Both the position numbers and the translations under genes were made by a program. A stretch of 64,000 nucleotides of DNA, taken from the NCBI RefSeq assembly GCF_017948595.1, contig NZ_JAGFBV010000009.1, positions 1 through 64,000 of the forward strand, in the 5' to 3' direction. Source of the stretch: Flavobacterium geliluteum. GTDB lineage: Bacteria > Bacteroidota > Bacteroidia > Flavobacteriales > Flavobacteriaceae. The notes under the pieces were generated by a model. That model had not been told where the DNA came from and searched no databases. It was given only the letters and a program-made list of their open reading frames with translations. Below, piece after piece: positions 16,848 through 25,195 of the stretch (the stretch's first letter is position 1; each line of letters opens with the position of its first letter).

Positions 16848-17699
16848 TTGATCACAACCCTATCCAATGCAACACTGAGTGCTTCTATAAAACATAAAGG
16901 AGCCGAATTATATTCTTTAAAAAACCATGAAAACCAACAGTACATCTGGGAAGGTGATCCCGCATTTTGGGGCAAACATTCCCCTATTCTTTTCCCAATT
17001 GTAGGCACTTTAAAAAATAATACTTTTACCATTGATGGAAAAAAATATCAATTACCAAGACACGGTTTTGCTCGTGATATGGAATTTCAATTGATTGAAA
17101 AAACCGAAAATAGTGCCACTTTTTCATTACTCGCAACTGCAGAAACACTTTTGAATTATCCTTTTGAATTTGAATTGCAAATTATTTACACCCTGGAAGA
17201 AAATGACTTGGTTATTGCTTATAAAGTAGTTAATAAAAATAATTCGAAATTGCCTTTTTCTATTGGTGCACATCCTGCCATTGCTCTGCCGGGTGATTTT
17301 GAAAGTTATGCTTTTGAATTTGAAAAAGAGGAGAAACTAACATTTTTTCTGCTTGAAAATGATTTAATTTCGAATACCACCAAAACTTTAGAGACCACAA
17401 AAAATGTAGTACCCTTGACGTTTGAGCTGTTTAAAAATGACGCTTTGATTTTTAAAAATCTAAAATCTAAATCCTTGAGTATTCTTAAAAATTCAAAACC
17501 GTATGTAAAAGTTGATTTTGAAGATTTTCCGAGTTTAGGGCTCTGGACAAAAGATCAAGCTCCGTTTGTCTGTATCGAACCTTGGTTAGGTTACTCGGAC
17601 ACGACTGATAATTCTGGTGATTTATTCGAAAAAGAAGGAATTTTTATTTTGGATGCTCATCAGACTTTCGATGCAAAATTTAGTATCACAATATTATAA
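16848..17699 (+). CDS. Aldose 1-epimerase family protein (LacX-like)
   Basis: The product is about 283 residues and belongs to the galactose mutarotase-like beta-sandwich family, which interconverts sugar anomers. Conserved pieces are the N-terminal KGAELYSL segment, the block PILFPIVG, RHGFARD with the catalytic-site histidine, and GAHPAI with the second histidine, plus a C-terminal CIEPW. An in-frame extension back to 16767 exists, but homologues typically start ITTLSN-like. The TTG at 16848 therefore seems the better start; this is a judgement from family layout. The sugar substrate is unknown. The acetyltransferase gene follows after 9 bp, so the two are probably co-transcribed. Confidence 0.85.
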   Translation: MITTLSNATLSASIKHKGAELYSLKNHENQQYIWEGDPAFWGKHSPILFPIVGTLKNNTFTIDGKKYQLPRHGFARDMEFQLIEKTENSATFSLLATAETLLNYPFEFELQIIYTLEENDLVIAYKVVNKNNSKLPFSIGAHPAIALPGDFESYAFEFEKEEKLTFFLLENDLISNTTKTLETTKNVVPLTFELFKNDALIFKNLKSKSLSILKNSKPYVKVDFEDFPSLGLWTKDQAPFVCIEPWLGYSDTTDNSGDLFEKEGIFILDAHQTFDAKFSITIL

Positions 17700-17708
17700 C
17701 GCAAAAAA

Positions 17709-18260
17709 ATGCTAATATTCAATTTTAATCCATTTCCAGTAATTACAACTGAGCGTTTGCTTTTAAAACGCATAACAAATGAGGATGTTGCAGAAATTTT
17801 TGAACTACGTTCGAATCCTGAAACGATGAAATATATCCCGAGACCTTTGGTAAAAACAACCGAAGATGCTCTGGAACATATCACTATGATCGAAGATAAA
17901 ATTGAAACAAATACCGGTATAAATTGGGGAATAACACTCAAAGGAAACCCGAAGTTACTCGGAATTATAGGGTATTACAGATTGCAGCCCGAAAATTATC
18001 GTGCCGAAATTGGTTATATGTTATTACCTAATTATCACGGAAAAGGAATCATTCCGGAAGCGATAAATAAATTGATTGATTATGGTTTTGATGAGTTACA
18101 TCTGCACTCAATAGAAGCTGTTATTGATCCGGAGAATCTTGCCTCAGAAAAGGTCTTGCAAAAATGTGGTTTTGTAAAAGAGGCACATTTTAAAGAATCT
18201 GACTTTTATGAAGGTCGTTTTTTAGATAAAGTAATTTACTCATTATTAAAGAGTAAGTAA
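17709..18260 (+). CDS. GNAT acetyltransferase, RimJ/RimL-like
   Basis: This 183-residue protein opens with ITTERLLLKRIT and has the GNAT motif A region around GYMLLPNYHGKGI (about residues 110-122), where the acetyl-CoA pyrophosphate binds, followed by DPENLASEKVLQKCGF. This pattern is that of the RimJ/RimL group, which acetylates protein N-termini or small amines. The actual substrate cannot be told. It is encoded 9 bp after the epimerase-like gene. Confidence 0.88.
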   Translation: MLIFNFNPFPVITTERLLLKRITNEDVAEIFELRSNPETMKYIPRPLVKTTEDALEHITMIEDKIETNTGINWGITLKGNPKLLGIIGYYRLQPENYRAEIGYMLLPNYHGKGIIPEAINKLIDYGFDELHLHSIEAVIDPENLASEKVLQKCGFVKEAHFKESDFYEGRFLDKVIYSLLKSK

Positions 18261-18334
18261 TTTTAACACTTTAAGAAAAAAACAATTCTCGTTAAATTAT
18301 ACTATTTTGACAATAGTAAATAGGCAGTTTACGT

Positions 18335-18342
18335 TATATTTG
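18335..18342 (+). promoter_or_regulatory. Putative -7 promoter box of the DUF3575-like gene
   Basis: TATATTTG followed by C matches the Bacteroidetes -7 consensus. A TTTG at 18306-18309 lies 25 bp upstream, slightly further than usual. The start codon is 52 bp downstream. Confidence 0.55.
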
Positions 18343-18393
18343 CACGCGAAATAATAAATTCTGCATTATACCTGCACTTATAAAATCTCTTCC

Positions 18394-18951
18394 ATGAAAA
18401 AATTATTGATTTTAATTTTTGTTTTTGTTACTGTAACATCCCAAAGCCAGACTTATTTAAAATTTAATGCCGTTTCTGCATTAATTTTAGTTCCTAATGT
18501 TGGAATTGAAACCAGTATTGGCAAAAAAACTACTTTTAGCGTTGATGTTATGGCTTCTTTTTGGGAATCTTTTAATGGACATAGTCCGATGAAACTTTAC
18601 ACGCTGACTCCTGAAGTTCGTTACCATTTTAAAGAAAAATACAACGGATTTTATGTAGGAGGCCATGCAGGTCCAGACGTTTACGAATTACAGAAATGGA
18701 ATTATTTTGACACTAATAAATACGAGCATGGTTTTGGTTATCGATTAGGAGTTACCGTGGGTTATAATGTAAAAGTAAGTGATAAATTGTTACTGGATAT
18801 TTTTGCAGGAGGCGGATGGCATCAAGGTTTTTACCACGGATATTACAACGACGGAACGCCTGGAAGGTACGAAAAAGCAAAAAACTGGAATAAAAGCGGC
18901 GAATGGCTTCCGTACCGCGGAGGTGTAATGCTTTCGTACAAACTTAACTAG
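18394..18951 (+). CDS. Exported DUF3575-like outer-membrane protein
   Basis: This is a 185-residue protein with a signal peptide (first ~19 residues, ending SQSQ). Alternating beta-strand character, aromatic girdle residues and a C-terminal strand (residues ~175-185, ending SYKLN) suggest a small outer-membrane beta-barrel. The block PEVRYHF, then GFYVGGHAG, then GYRLGVTVGYN is typical of the DUF3575 family found in Bacteroidetes. Function is unknown. Its stop codon overlaps that of the convergent VF530 gene. Confidence 0.72.
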   Translation: MKKLLILIFVFVTVTSQSQTYLKFNAVSALILVPNVGIETSIGKKTTFSVDVMASFWESFNGHSPMKLYTLTPEVRYHFKEKYNGFYVGGHAGPDVYELQKWNYFDTNKYEHGFGYRLGVTVGYNVKVSDKLLLDIFAGGGWHQGFYHGYYNDGTPGRYEKAKNWNKSGEWLPYRGGVMLSYKLN

Positions 18952-19178
18952 TTTTCAGGAAACTTCGGAATTGATTTTATATACAATTCTTCTACCTTCT
19001 TGCGCGCCCAATCTGTTTTTCTTAAAAAAGTTAAACTCGATTTTACACTTGGATTTGATGTAAAACACTTTATCGGAATCAATTCTGCTAAAGTATCAAA
19101 ACCATAAAAAGTAACTAGGGTTTCGACTATTTTTTGAAGTGTAAGGCCGTGTAAAGGATCTTTTGACTGGTTTTGCAT
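18948..19178 (-). CDS. VF530-family DNA-binding protein (DUF2132)
   Basis: This 76-residue cytosolic protein carries the conserved pattern DPLHGLTL near the start, then ALxxIKCF-like and NPSVKSSLTFLRKTDWARKKVE, which define the VF530/DUF2132 family. Members are small helical proteins that bind DNA in vitro; the cellular role is not established. The stop codons of this gene and the DUF3575-like gene overlap in a convergent arrangement. Confidence 0.9.
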   Translation of the reverse strand: MQNQSKDPLHGLTLQKIVETLVTFYGFDTLAELIPIKCFTSNPSVKSSLTFLRKTDWARKKVEELYIKSIPKFPEN

Positions 19179-19203
19179 CTTAGAAATTTAGAATAACAAT
19201 AAA

Positions 19204-19241
19204 AAGACCGTTCTCTAAAAAAGTACGGTCTTCTTTTTTTT
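19204..19241. terminator. Bidirectional terminator
   Basis: The stem aagaccgt / acggtctt has a 13-nt loop and T-runs on both strands. On the minus strand it follows the outer-membrane protein gene that ends at 19283. Confidence 0.75.
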
Positions 19242-19282
19242 ACAAAATTAGTAAATTGTAATCTAAATCAATCTACAACTTC

Positions 19283-19921
19283 TTAGAATATAAATTTAAA
19301 TCCAACTGAAAGTGGAGAAGTCAAATTGGGGTTGCTTCCGCCCAAAGCACTATTGTAAAATGAGTCTACATTTGCTACATGCGCAAGTCCGAAATTAGTA
19401 ACTGTCGTTTTTTCACCTGTTTTAGGATCTAATGTTGTAGAAGTAAAATTGGCCAAATCATAAGAAAACTCTACAGAGAAATTTTTGGTTACAAAATAAT
19501 CAAAACCGCCAGATACGGCCAGACCAAACTGAGTTACTTTTAACTCACTTTCTTTCTCTTTTCCTGTTATAACCGGCAGTGCCAATTGTCCGAAAAAGTA
19601 TAAAGAACCGGCAACATTCCAATATTTTCTTGCCAAAGGCTCAATAACAATTAAATCGGTTTTTGCAGCAGTTCCTGCATCCGAATCAGATTTTATATTG
19701 ATATAACCAACACCAGCACCCACAGCAACAGATGGTGTAATAAATGTACCTACAATTGGCAATACAGACATACTCGTATTCTTAGCATCGGCCGTTTTAG
19801 TTTGCTGATAACCAAATTGCGATGTAGCAAACCATGTACCTTTTAAACCCTGATTAGTATCTTGCGCTTTTGCTATTAAACCAATTAAAACAATACTTAC
19901 GAATGTTAAAAAATTTTTCAT
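19283..19921 (-). CDS. Outer-membrane beta-barrel protein
   Basis: This 212-residue protein starts MKNFLTF and has a signal peptide ending near residue 20 (AKAQ). The mature part has alternating strands, and SVGFKFIF at the extreme C-terminus is a typical last beta-strand for Bam recognition. It matches the general porin/OmpW-size barrel family of Bacteroidetes. The reading frame continues upstream to 20077, but those 52 codons overlap the smpB promoter and add an implausible N-terminus. The ATG at 19919-19921 was therefore chosen. The solute or ligand is unknown. Confidence 0.8.
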   Translation of the reverse strand: MKNFLTFVSIVLIGLIAKAQDTNQGLKGTWFATSQFGYQQTKTADAKNTSMSVLPIVGTFITPSVAVGAGVGYINIKSDSDAGTAAKTDLIVIEPLARKYWNVAGSLYFFGQLALPVITGKEKESELKVTQFGLAVSGGFDYFVTKNFSVEFSYDLANFTSTTLDPKTGEKTTVTNFGLAHVANVDSFYNSALGGSNPNLTSPLSVGFKFIF

Positions 19922-20047
19922 TTTAAATTTATTTTTGAAATTATTTAACAAAATTACCAGGAAGGTTGTCGGGTAGAAATGATTAAAATCATAGATTAAA
20001 AAAAATCTTTCATTATATTTGATGACGTAAAAGTTTTCAATTTTGCA

Positions 20048-20055
20048 TACCTTTG
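20048..20055 (+). promoter_or_regulatory. Putative -7 promoter box placing smpB on a leaderless transcript
   Basis: TACCTTTG fits TAnnTTTG and lies only 5 bp before the smpB ATG, the same spacing as in the arginine leader peptide. A TTTG at 20018-20021 is 26 bp upstream. Confidence 0.4.
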
Positions 20056-20060
20056 CTACT

Positions 20061-20516
20061 ATGTTAAAAACAGTCAATATACTTAATAAAAGAGCCCGTT
20101 TTGATTTTGAAATAATCGATACCTACACTGCTGGGATCGTTTTATCCGGTACCGAAATCAAATCGATACGACTAGGAAAAGCCAATATCACCGAAAGTTT
20201 TTGTGAGTTTAGCAATCTCGAATTGTTTGCGATCAATACTTATATCGAAGAATATACCTTTGGAAACCAATTCAATCATAAATCAAGAAGCGAAAGAAAA
20301 TTGCTTTTGAATAAAAAAGAGCTAAAAACTCTTCAAAAAAGTGTTCAGGCAAAAGGATTAACAATTGTTCCGCTTAAATTGTTTACCAACGAAAAAGGTT
20401 TGGCCAAGCTTCAAATTGGTCTTTGTAAAGGAAAGAAAAACTACGATAAACGCGAATCGCTGAAAGAACAGGATACGAAACGTGATTTGGACCGTATAAA
20501 AAAAGCATACAATTAA
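20061..20516 (+). CDS. smpB: SsrA-binding protein SmpB
   Basis: SmpB binds tmRNA and brings it to stalled ribosomes in trans-translation. The product is 151 residues, the usual size. Visible hallmarks are NKRARFDFEI near the start, TAGIVLSGTEIKSIR (about residues 21-35), the conserved internal AKGLTIVPLKLF (about 102-113) and the lysine-rich C-terminal tail that enters the mRNA channel. An upstream in-frame ATG at 20043 would add MHTFAT, but this overlaps the promoter box. The ATG at 20061 gives the family N-terminus. Confidence 0.95.
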   Translation: MLKTVNILNKRARFDFEIIDTYTAGIVLSGTEIKSIRLGKANITESFCEFSNLELFAINTYIEEYTFGNQFNHKSRSERKLLLNKKELKTLQKSVQAKGLTIVPLKLFTNEKGLAKLQIGLCKGKKNYDKRESLKEQDTKRDLDRIKKAYN

Positions 20517-20584
20517 AAAAAGTCCAAATTTGAAAAGTCTTAAAATCAAAAGACTAGAGCACTTTTATTCCTTAATTCAATAAG

Positions 20585-20613
20585 AAAACAATATTTACAG
20601 TATTGTTTTTTTT
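20585..20613 (+). terminator. Intrinsic terminator after smpB
   Basis: The stem aaaacaata / tattgtttt has a 7-nt loop and is followed by a T-run. Confidence 0.8.
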
Positions 20614-20665
20614 ATCAAAAGAAAATGACTCAATTTGTCAAGACTTTTTTAAACACGTTTTTTAA

Positions 20666-21673
20666 ATGAAAACACTTCTTAAAAATGCTCGTGAGCAAAA
20701 AGGATTTAAAACTCGTGAAGTAGCGCAAATTCTGGGTATTGATCAGGCTTTGATTAGTAAATTTGAAACGGGAACTCGAAAACCAACCAAAGAACAAGTA
20801 ACAAAATTGGCGCAGCTTTTAGAAATAGATTATGAGACGATCATGATCGCATGGCTAAAGGAAAAAATTCTTTACGAAATTGGCAACGAAGAATTTGCCT
20901 TGAAAGCTTTACTGCTCGCAGAAAAAGAACTTCAGAAAAATAAAAAAACAATCCATTCTACATTTTTAACCACGATACAAAGCGTTCTGGACGAAATTGA
21001 AACTTTAAAACAACAAATTCAGTCCTTTCACCATTTTGATTTACACCGTATTTCTAAAATCCTCGAATTAGAATTTATCTCTGAAAGTAATCGTTTGAAT
21101 GGAAACTCGCTAACATTAGAAGAAACTAAATCTGTTATAAATGAAGGACAAACCATTGCCGGAAAAAGCATGAATGAACATCTTGAAGCCATTAATCTTC
21201 ACGAATCAGTTGCTTACATTAAAGATTTAAATCAGAAAAAAATACCCATCACCGAAAAAGATTTTCTAAACATTCATAATCTTGCTTTGAGAGGTATAAA
21301 ACCAGAAAAATCAGGGAAATATAAAAACGATCCAGAAATCATTCGTGAAATGAATTTGTTTTTTAATTGGTACGAAACCAACAAAAATAACCTGCATCCA
21401 ATACTTTTGTCATCAGAAGCACATCTAAAAATCCTGACAGTCCTTCCTTTTGAAAAAGGCAATCTACAAATAGCAAATTTATTGATGAACTGGATTTTAC
21501 TTCAAAATGGGTATGTTTTTGCTACCATACAAGGAGATGAAAAACATAAAAATGAATATTTACAGGTTGTGGAACAATTTCAGAACACGAATGATAAATC
21601 TTTTTTTGTAAATTATATTCTTCAAATCGAAAAAGAAAATCTAATTCGCGCCATTGACTTAGTCTCCAAATAA
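20666..21673 (+). CDS. XRE-type regulator fused to a catalytically degenerate Fic domain
   Basis: This 335-residue protein has an N-terminal XRE helix-turn-helix (residues 5-60, with REVAQILGIDQALISKFE). A linker of about 70 residues with coiled-coil character leads to a Fic domain (about 125-335). Active Fic enzymes AMPylate proteins through HPFxDGNGRxxR. Here that site reads LPFEKGNLQIAN (260-271): the catalytic His is Leu260, and the D, G and both R positions are also changed. The N-terminal autoinhibitory motif [S/T]xxxE[G/N] reads SNRLNG (141-146), with Asn145 in place of the inhibitory Glu. Loss of both suggests a non-enzymatic binding domain under a DNA-binding head. It is probably a transcriptional regulator, with targets unknown. 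Confidence 0.8.
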   Translation: MKTLLKNAREQKGFKTREVAQILGIDQALISKFETGTRKPTKEQVTKLAQLLEIDYETIMIAWLKEKILYEIGNEEFALKALLLAEKELQKNKKTIHSTFLTTIQSVLDEIETLKQQIQSFHHFDLHRISKILELEFISESNRLNGNSLTLEETKSVINEGQTIAGKSMNEHLEAINLHESVAYIKDLNQKKIPITEKDFLNIHNLALRGIKPEKSGKYKNDPEIIREMNLFFNWYETNKNNLHPILLSSEAHLKILTVLPFEKGNLQIANLLMNWILLQNGYVFATIQGDEKHKNEYLQVVEQFQNTNDKSFFVNYILQIEKENLIRAIDLVSK

Positions 21674-21696
21674 AAATTAAAAAAAACTTTCTTTGC

Positions 21697-22338
21697 TTAA
21701 TTTTTATCTTCTAATAAGGGAACAAATCGAAATTCTCCAAACTCATGTTTTTCAAATTGTGTCTCGTTTTTACGGATCAATAATGTCATAATCTGCACTT
21801 GTTCTCCCAACGGAATAACCAACCTGCCTCCTATTTTAAGCTGCGCCATCAAAGGCTGCGGAATAAAGGGCGCACCCGCTGTCACTATAATTCCATCAAA
21901 TGGCGCATGATGTGGCAAACCTTTATAGCCATCACCAAAAGAAAGATGTTTTGGTCGAATATTGAGCTTAGGAAACAAAATAGAGGTTTGTTTGAACAAC
22001 TCGTTTTGTCTTTCTACACTATATACTTTTGCTCCCAACATGCATAAAACTGCTGTCTGATAACCAGAACCAGTGCCAATTTCGAGAATTTTGTGCTCTT
22101 TTTTCACTTCCAGAAGTTGAGATTGAAAGGCTACTGTGTAAGGTTGCGAAATAGTCTGCCCTGCTCCTATCGGAAAAGCCTTGTCCTGATAAGCATAATC
22201 TTCAAAACTTGAATTCAGAAAAAGGTGTCTTGGGATCTTTTTTATCACATCCAAAATAGCTTTATCGGTAATTCCTTTTTGTTCTAAAGTGCTTACTAAT
22301 TGATTGCGAAGTCCTTGATGTTTGGCTGTATCTTTCAA
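21697..22338 (-). CDS. pcm: Protein-L-isoaspartate O-methyltransferase
   Basis: It methylates isoaspartyl residues in damaged proteins with S-adenosylmethionine, starting their repair. The protein is 213 residues and shows IPRHLF near residue 32, GAGQTISQPYTVAFQSQ (about 57-73), and the SAM site EIGTGSGYQTAVL (about 81-93). It ends 24 bp from the convergent XRE-Fic gene and appears monocistronic. Confidence 0.95.
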   Translation of the reverse strand: MKDTAKHQGLRNQLVSTLEQKGITDKAILDVIKKIPRHLFLNSSFEDYAYQDKAFPIGAGQTISQPYTVAFQSQLLEVKKEHKILEIGTGSGYQTAVLCMLGAKVYSVERQNELFKQTSILFPKLNIRPKHLSFGDGYKGLPHHAPFDGIIVTAGAPFIPQPLMAQLKIGGRLVIPLGEQVQIMTLLIRKNETQFEKHEFGEFRFVPLLEDKN

Positions 22339-22515
22339 AATTGATGTAATTATTTTTGGTAAAAATAAGAAAGTAAATCAATTTTAAATGCTTTCGTAAA
22401 GAATGTTTTCAACTCAGAAACTTCTTTCAAATTGCCAAAATTGCAAATCATTTACCACTCAAATGCTTGTATTAACCGTTCGTCATTTTTTTTAAATTTT
22501 CATTACATGTGTTCC

Positions 22516-22523
22516 TACTTTTG
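22516..22523 (+). promoter_or_regulatory. Putative -7 promoter box upstream of the 36-residue ORF and the prolyl oligopeptidase
   Basis: TACTTTTG fits TAnnTTTG. It is followed by about 95 bp of degenerate repeats of atcaaatcatcaa before the first small ORF. Confidence 0.45.
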
Positions 22524-22617
22524 AATCATCAAACAAGAAATAATAACTTAAAAAAAAACAATCAAATCATCAATCAAATAAATCAAATCAATTAATTAAT
22601 CACTAAAATCAAAAACC

Positions 22618-22728
22618 ATGGAAACTAAAAAAGAAGTAAACGTTTACAAAATTGCAAAATCATTTGTAGTAGGATTTGCAGTAGGATTTTCACTTTATAA
22701 ATTCTTTACACTCATCGTATTCAAATAA
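22618..22728 (+). CDS. Small single-span membrane protein (36 residues)
   Basis: An ATG at 22618 opens a 36-codon frame ending at TAA (22726-22728). The translation begins METKKEVNVYK and then carries a glycine-containing hydrophobic helix (about residues 14-35). That is a normal small membrane-protein profile: charged N-terminus and one span. The sequence before its ATG and the sequence before the next gene both contain aatcatcaatcaaa, so the two genes have similar leaders. No family is recognised. It is likely co-transcribed with the prolyl oligopeptidase gene 35 bp downstream. Confidence 0.5.
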   Translation: METKKEVNVYKIAKSFVVGFAVGFSLYKFFTLIVFK

Positions 22729-22763
22729 TCATTAATTAAATCATCAATCAAAAAACATCATTT

Positions 22764-24953
22764 ATGAAAACAAATACATTAAAAAAAAAAATAGCTTTTA
22801 TATCTGTTGGGCTAATTTTTTCGAGCAACTCTTTTGCACAGAGCAAACAAGAAAAAGCACCTTCTGTTCCAGTTACAGATACTTATTTCGGAATTAAAGT
22901 TGAAGATAAATATCGAAATCTGGAAGACTTAAAAAATGAACAAACTCTTACCTGGCTGAAAAGTCAAGCTGATTATACTAACAACATTTTAAATTCAATT
23001 CCGGGAAAACAAACCCTTATTGATGAGTTGACTTCTATAAACGACAGAGTTACTGAAGCGATTAGCGGGGTGCAAATTATGGAAGATGGAACTTATTTTT
23101 ATCAAAAAACAACACCAAAAGATCAAGTAGCAAAATTGTATAAACGAAATGGTTTAAAAGGAAAAGAAATTTTAATTTTTGATCCTGAAAGCCTAAAAGG
23201 TGAAGAAAAAGACACTTTTAAGATTAGTTCTTTTTCTCCAAATAAAAGTGGAAAACTTATTGGAGTAAACATTTCAAAAAACGGTGGTGAGATGAGTGAA
23301 ATGCTACTAATAAATGTAGCTGATAATAAAATTCTATCTGATAAAATTGATAAATTGAGATTTGGCTATGCCAATTGGCTGAAAGATGATAAGTCTTTTA
23401 TATACATTCAATCTCCGACAACAGAGATTCATGATGTAAAAGCGCAAATGAATATTGTGACCAAATTGCATGTCGTTGGTACCGATATTGCTCAGGATAA
23501 AGTGATTTTTTCTAAAGCAATGTATCCCGAATTGAATGTTACAGACGAAGAAATTCCTGTTCTAAGTTATGATCCAGATAGTGATATGCTTTTCTTTTCT
23601 CCATCTTCGGTAAACTTTAATATAAAATTATTTATAGCAAAAGGTTCTGATTTATATAAAAATAAAATAACATGGAAATTATTGACGGACAGAAAAGATG
23701 AAATTAAAGCTTTTGCATTTAGCCATAAGGACATTTATTTTTATACAACTCTAAATTCTCCTAAATTTAAAGTTACGAAAACAAGTATTAATAATCCAAA
23801 TTTAGCAACGGCAACACTTGTAATTCCAGAAGATAAAGAAGCGAATTTAAATCCGATTACGATTACCAAAGATGGAATTTTTTATACCAAAACAAAAAAC
23901 GGAATTGAAAGCAAATTATACTTTACTGATTTTGATGGTAAAAAACATAAGGAAATTAAAACACCAAAAAAATCTGCTACAATAGTTCTAACTTCCAGAG
24001 GAAGTAAATTTTCAGATTTATGGGTTAGAACAACTGGCTGGACAACAAAAGGAGAACGTTACAAATATGATATAAAAACAAATACGTTTATCAGAGAAGA
24101 ACTTTCTACCATTACTGAATATCCAGAATTTGAAAATTTTGAAATTGAAGAACTAATGGTAAAATCGTATGATGGTATTGAAGTTCCGCTTTCGATTATT
24201 TATAAAAAAGGAATTAAAAAAGACAAAAATAATCCTGTTTTATTCTACGGTTACGGCGCTTATGGAATGTCAATGTCTCCAAGTTTCAATCCAAGTTTGC
24301 TTTTATGGGTAGAAAGAGGCGGAATACTTGCTATTGCCCACGTAAGAGGTGGCGGAGAATTGGGCGAAAAGTGGCATTTGGATGGGCAGAAAAGTACCAA
24401 ACAAAACACATGGAAAGACGTTATTGCTTGTACTGAATATATGATTAAAGAAGGATACACAAACACAACAAAAACAGTTATTTACAGTCGAAGTGCAGGA
24501 GGAATATTTGTTGGAAGAGCCATCACAGAAAGACCTGATTTGTATGCTGTAGCAATTCCTGGAGTAGGTAGCATGAATACTGTAAGAGGAGAAAATACAC
24601 CAAACGGACCAGCAAATATACCAGAATTCGGAACTATGAAAGATGAAAATGATGCTAAAGCGCTAATCGAAATGGATTCTTATTTGCAATTGAAAGAAGG
24701 TGTAAAATACCCAGCAACCTTGACTACAGCAGGTTTTAATGATCCAAGAATCATTGTTTGGTCGCCAGCTAAATTTGCAGCCAGACTGCTAGAAGTAAAT
24801 ACTTCTAAGAAACCCACTTTGTTAAAAGTAGATTATGAAGCAGGACATTTTGGAGGAGCTTCAAAACTAAAATCTTACGAGGAAGTTGCAGATATTTTAA
24901 GCTTTGCACTATGGCAAGTTGGGCATCCTGATTTTCAACCAAAAAATAATTAG
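22764..24953 (+). CDS. Exported prolyl oligopeptidase (S9A family)
   Basis: This 729-residue serine peptidase has a signal peptide (cleavage near residue 26, SFAQ), so it is periplasmic or surface-exposed. The N-terminal part forms the beta-propeller gate, and the C-terminal third is an alpha/beta hydrolase with YGYGAYG and VRGGGELGEKWH. The nucleophile motif is SRSAGG (GxSxGG type), the aspartate region is TAGFNDPR, and the histidine is in EAGHFGGAS. It should cut short proline-containing peptides. It is followed by a strong terminator. Confidence 0.93.
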   Translation: MKTNTLKKKIAFISVGLIFSSNSFAQSKQEKAPSVPVTDTYFGIKVEDKYRNLEDLKNEQTLTWLKSQADYTNNILNSIPGKQTLIDELTSINDRVTEAISGVQIMEDGTYFYQKTTPKDQVAKLYKRNGLKGKEILIFDPESLKGEEKDTFKISSFSPNKSGKLIGVNISKNGGEMSEMLLINVADNKILSDKIDKLRFGYANWLKDDKSFIYIQSPTTEIHDVKAQMNIVTKLHVVGTDIAQDKVIFSKAMYPELNVTDEEIPVLSYDPDSDMLFFSPSSVNFNIKLFIAKGSDLYKNKITWKLLTDRKDEIKAFAFSHKDIYFYTTLNSPKFKVTKTSINNPNLATATLVIPEDKEANLNPITITKDGIFYTKTKNGIESKLYFTDFDGKKHKEIKTPKKSATIVLTSRGSKFSDLWVRTTGWTTKGERYKYDIKTNTFIREELSTITEYPEFENFEIEELMVKSYDGIEVPLSIIYKKGIKKDKNNPVLFYGYGAYGMSMSPSFNPSLLLWVERGGILAIAHVRGGGELGEKWHLDGQKSTKQNTWKDVIACTEYMIKEGYTNTTKTVIYSRSAGGIFVGRAITERPDLYAVAIPGVGSMNTVRGENTPNGPANIPEFGTMKDENDAKALIEMDSYLQLKEGVKYPATLTTAGFNDPRIIVWSPAKFAARLLEVNTSKKPTLLKVDYEAGHFGGASKLKSYEEVADILSFALWQVGHPDFQPKNN

Positions 24954-24963
24954 ATAATAATGT

Positions 24964-24997
24964 AACTTTGGCAATAGCAATTATTGCCAAAGTTTTT
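24964..24997 (+). terminator. Intrinsic terminator after the prolyl oligopeptidase gene
   Basis: The stem aactttggcaata / tattgccaaagtt has a 5-nt loop and is followed by a T-run, 10 bp after the stop codon. Confidence 0.85.
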
Positions 24998-25072
24998 AAA
25001 CTTAAAATAATGGTTAAATTCGTAATCGCTTTTGCTATAGTACTTGTAAAATGGTTTTCACAAATTTAAATT

Positions 25073-25080
25073 TATATTTG
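25073..25080 (+). promoter_or_regulatory. Putative -7 promoter box of the LytS/LytTR pair
   Basis: TATATTTG matches TAnnTTTG and lies 115 bp before the histidine kinase start. The 33-codon open frame at 25082-25183 lies between. Confidence 0.5.
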
Positions 25081-25081
25081 A

Positions 25082-25183
25082 ATAAAAATAATAGCAAAAA
25101 CACTAGTAATCCTAGTAGTTGCAGTTTGTCTGATTTTTGTATCTGTAATTTATGCTGGATATAAAATGCCTTTTGAATGTTAA
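25082..25183 (+). other. Possible small membrane ORF lacking a canonical start codon
   Basis: A 33-codon frame between TGA (25079-25081) and TAA (25181-25183) translates to a lysine-led hydrophobic segment (AKTLVILVVAVCLIFVSV) followed by a short KMPFEC tail. This is a typical single-span small protein, but the frame has no ATG, GTG or TTG before the hydrophobic part. Either an ATA start is used, the gene is decayed, or it is a chance frame. Confidence 0.25.
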
Positions 25184-25195
25184 ATAAACAGTAAA

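Noticed and set aside
19922..20077. 52-codon upstream extension of the outer-membrane barrel protein
   Set aside because: It would place a hydrophilic segment before a perfect signal peptide and overlaps the smpB promoter.
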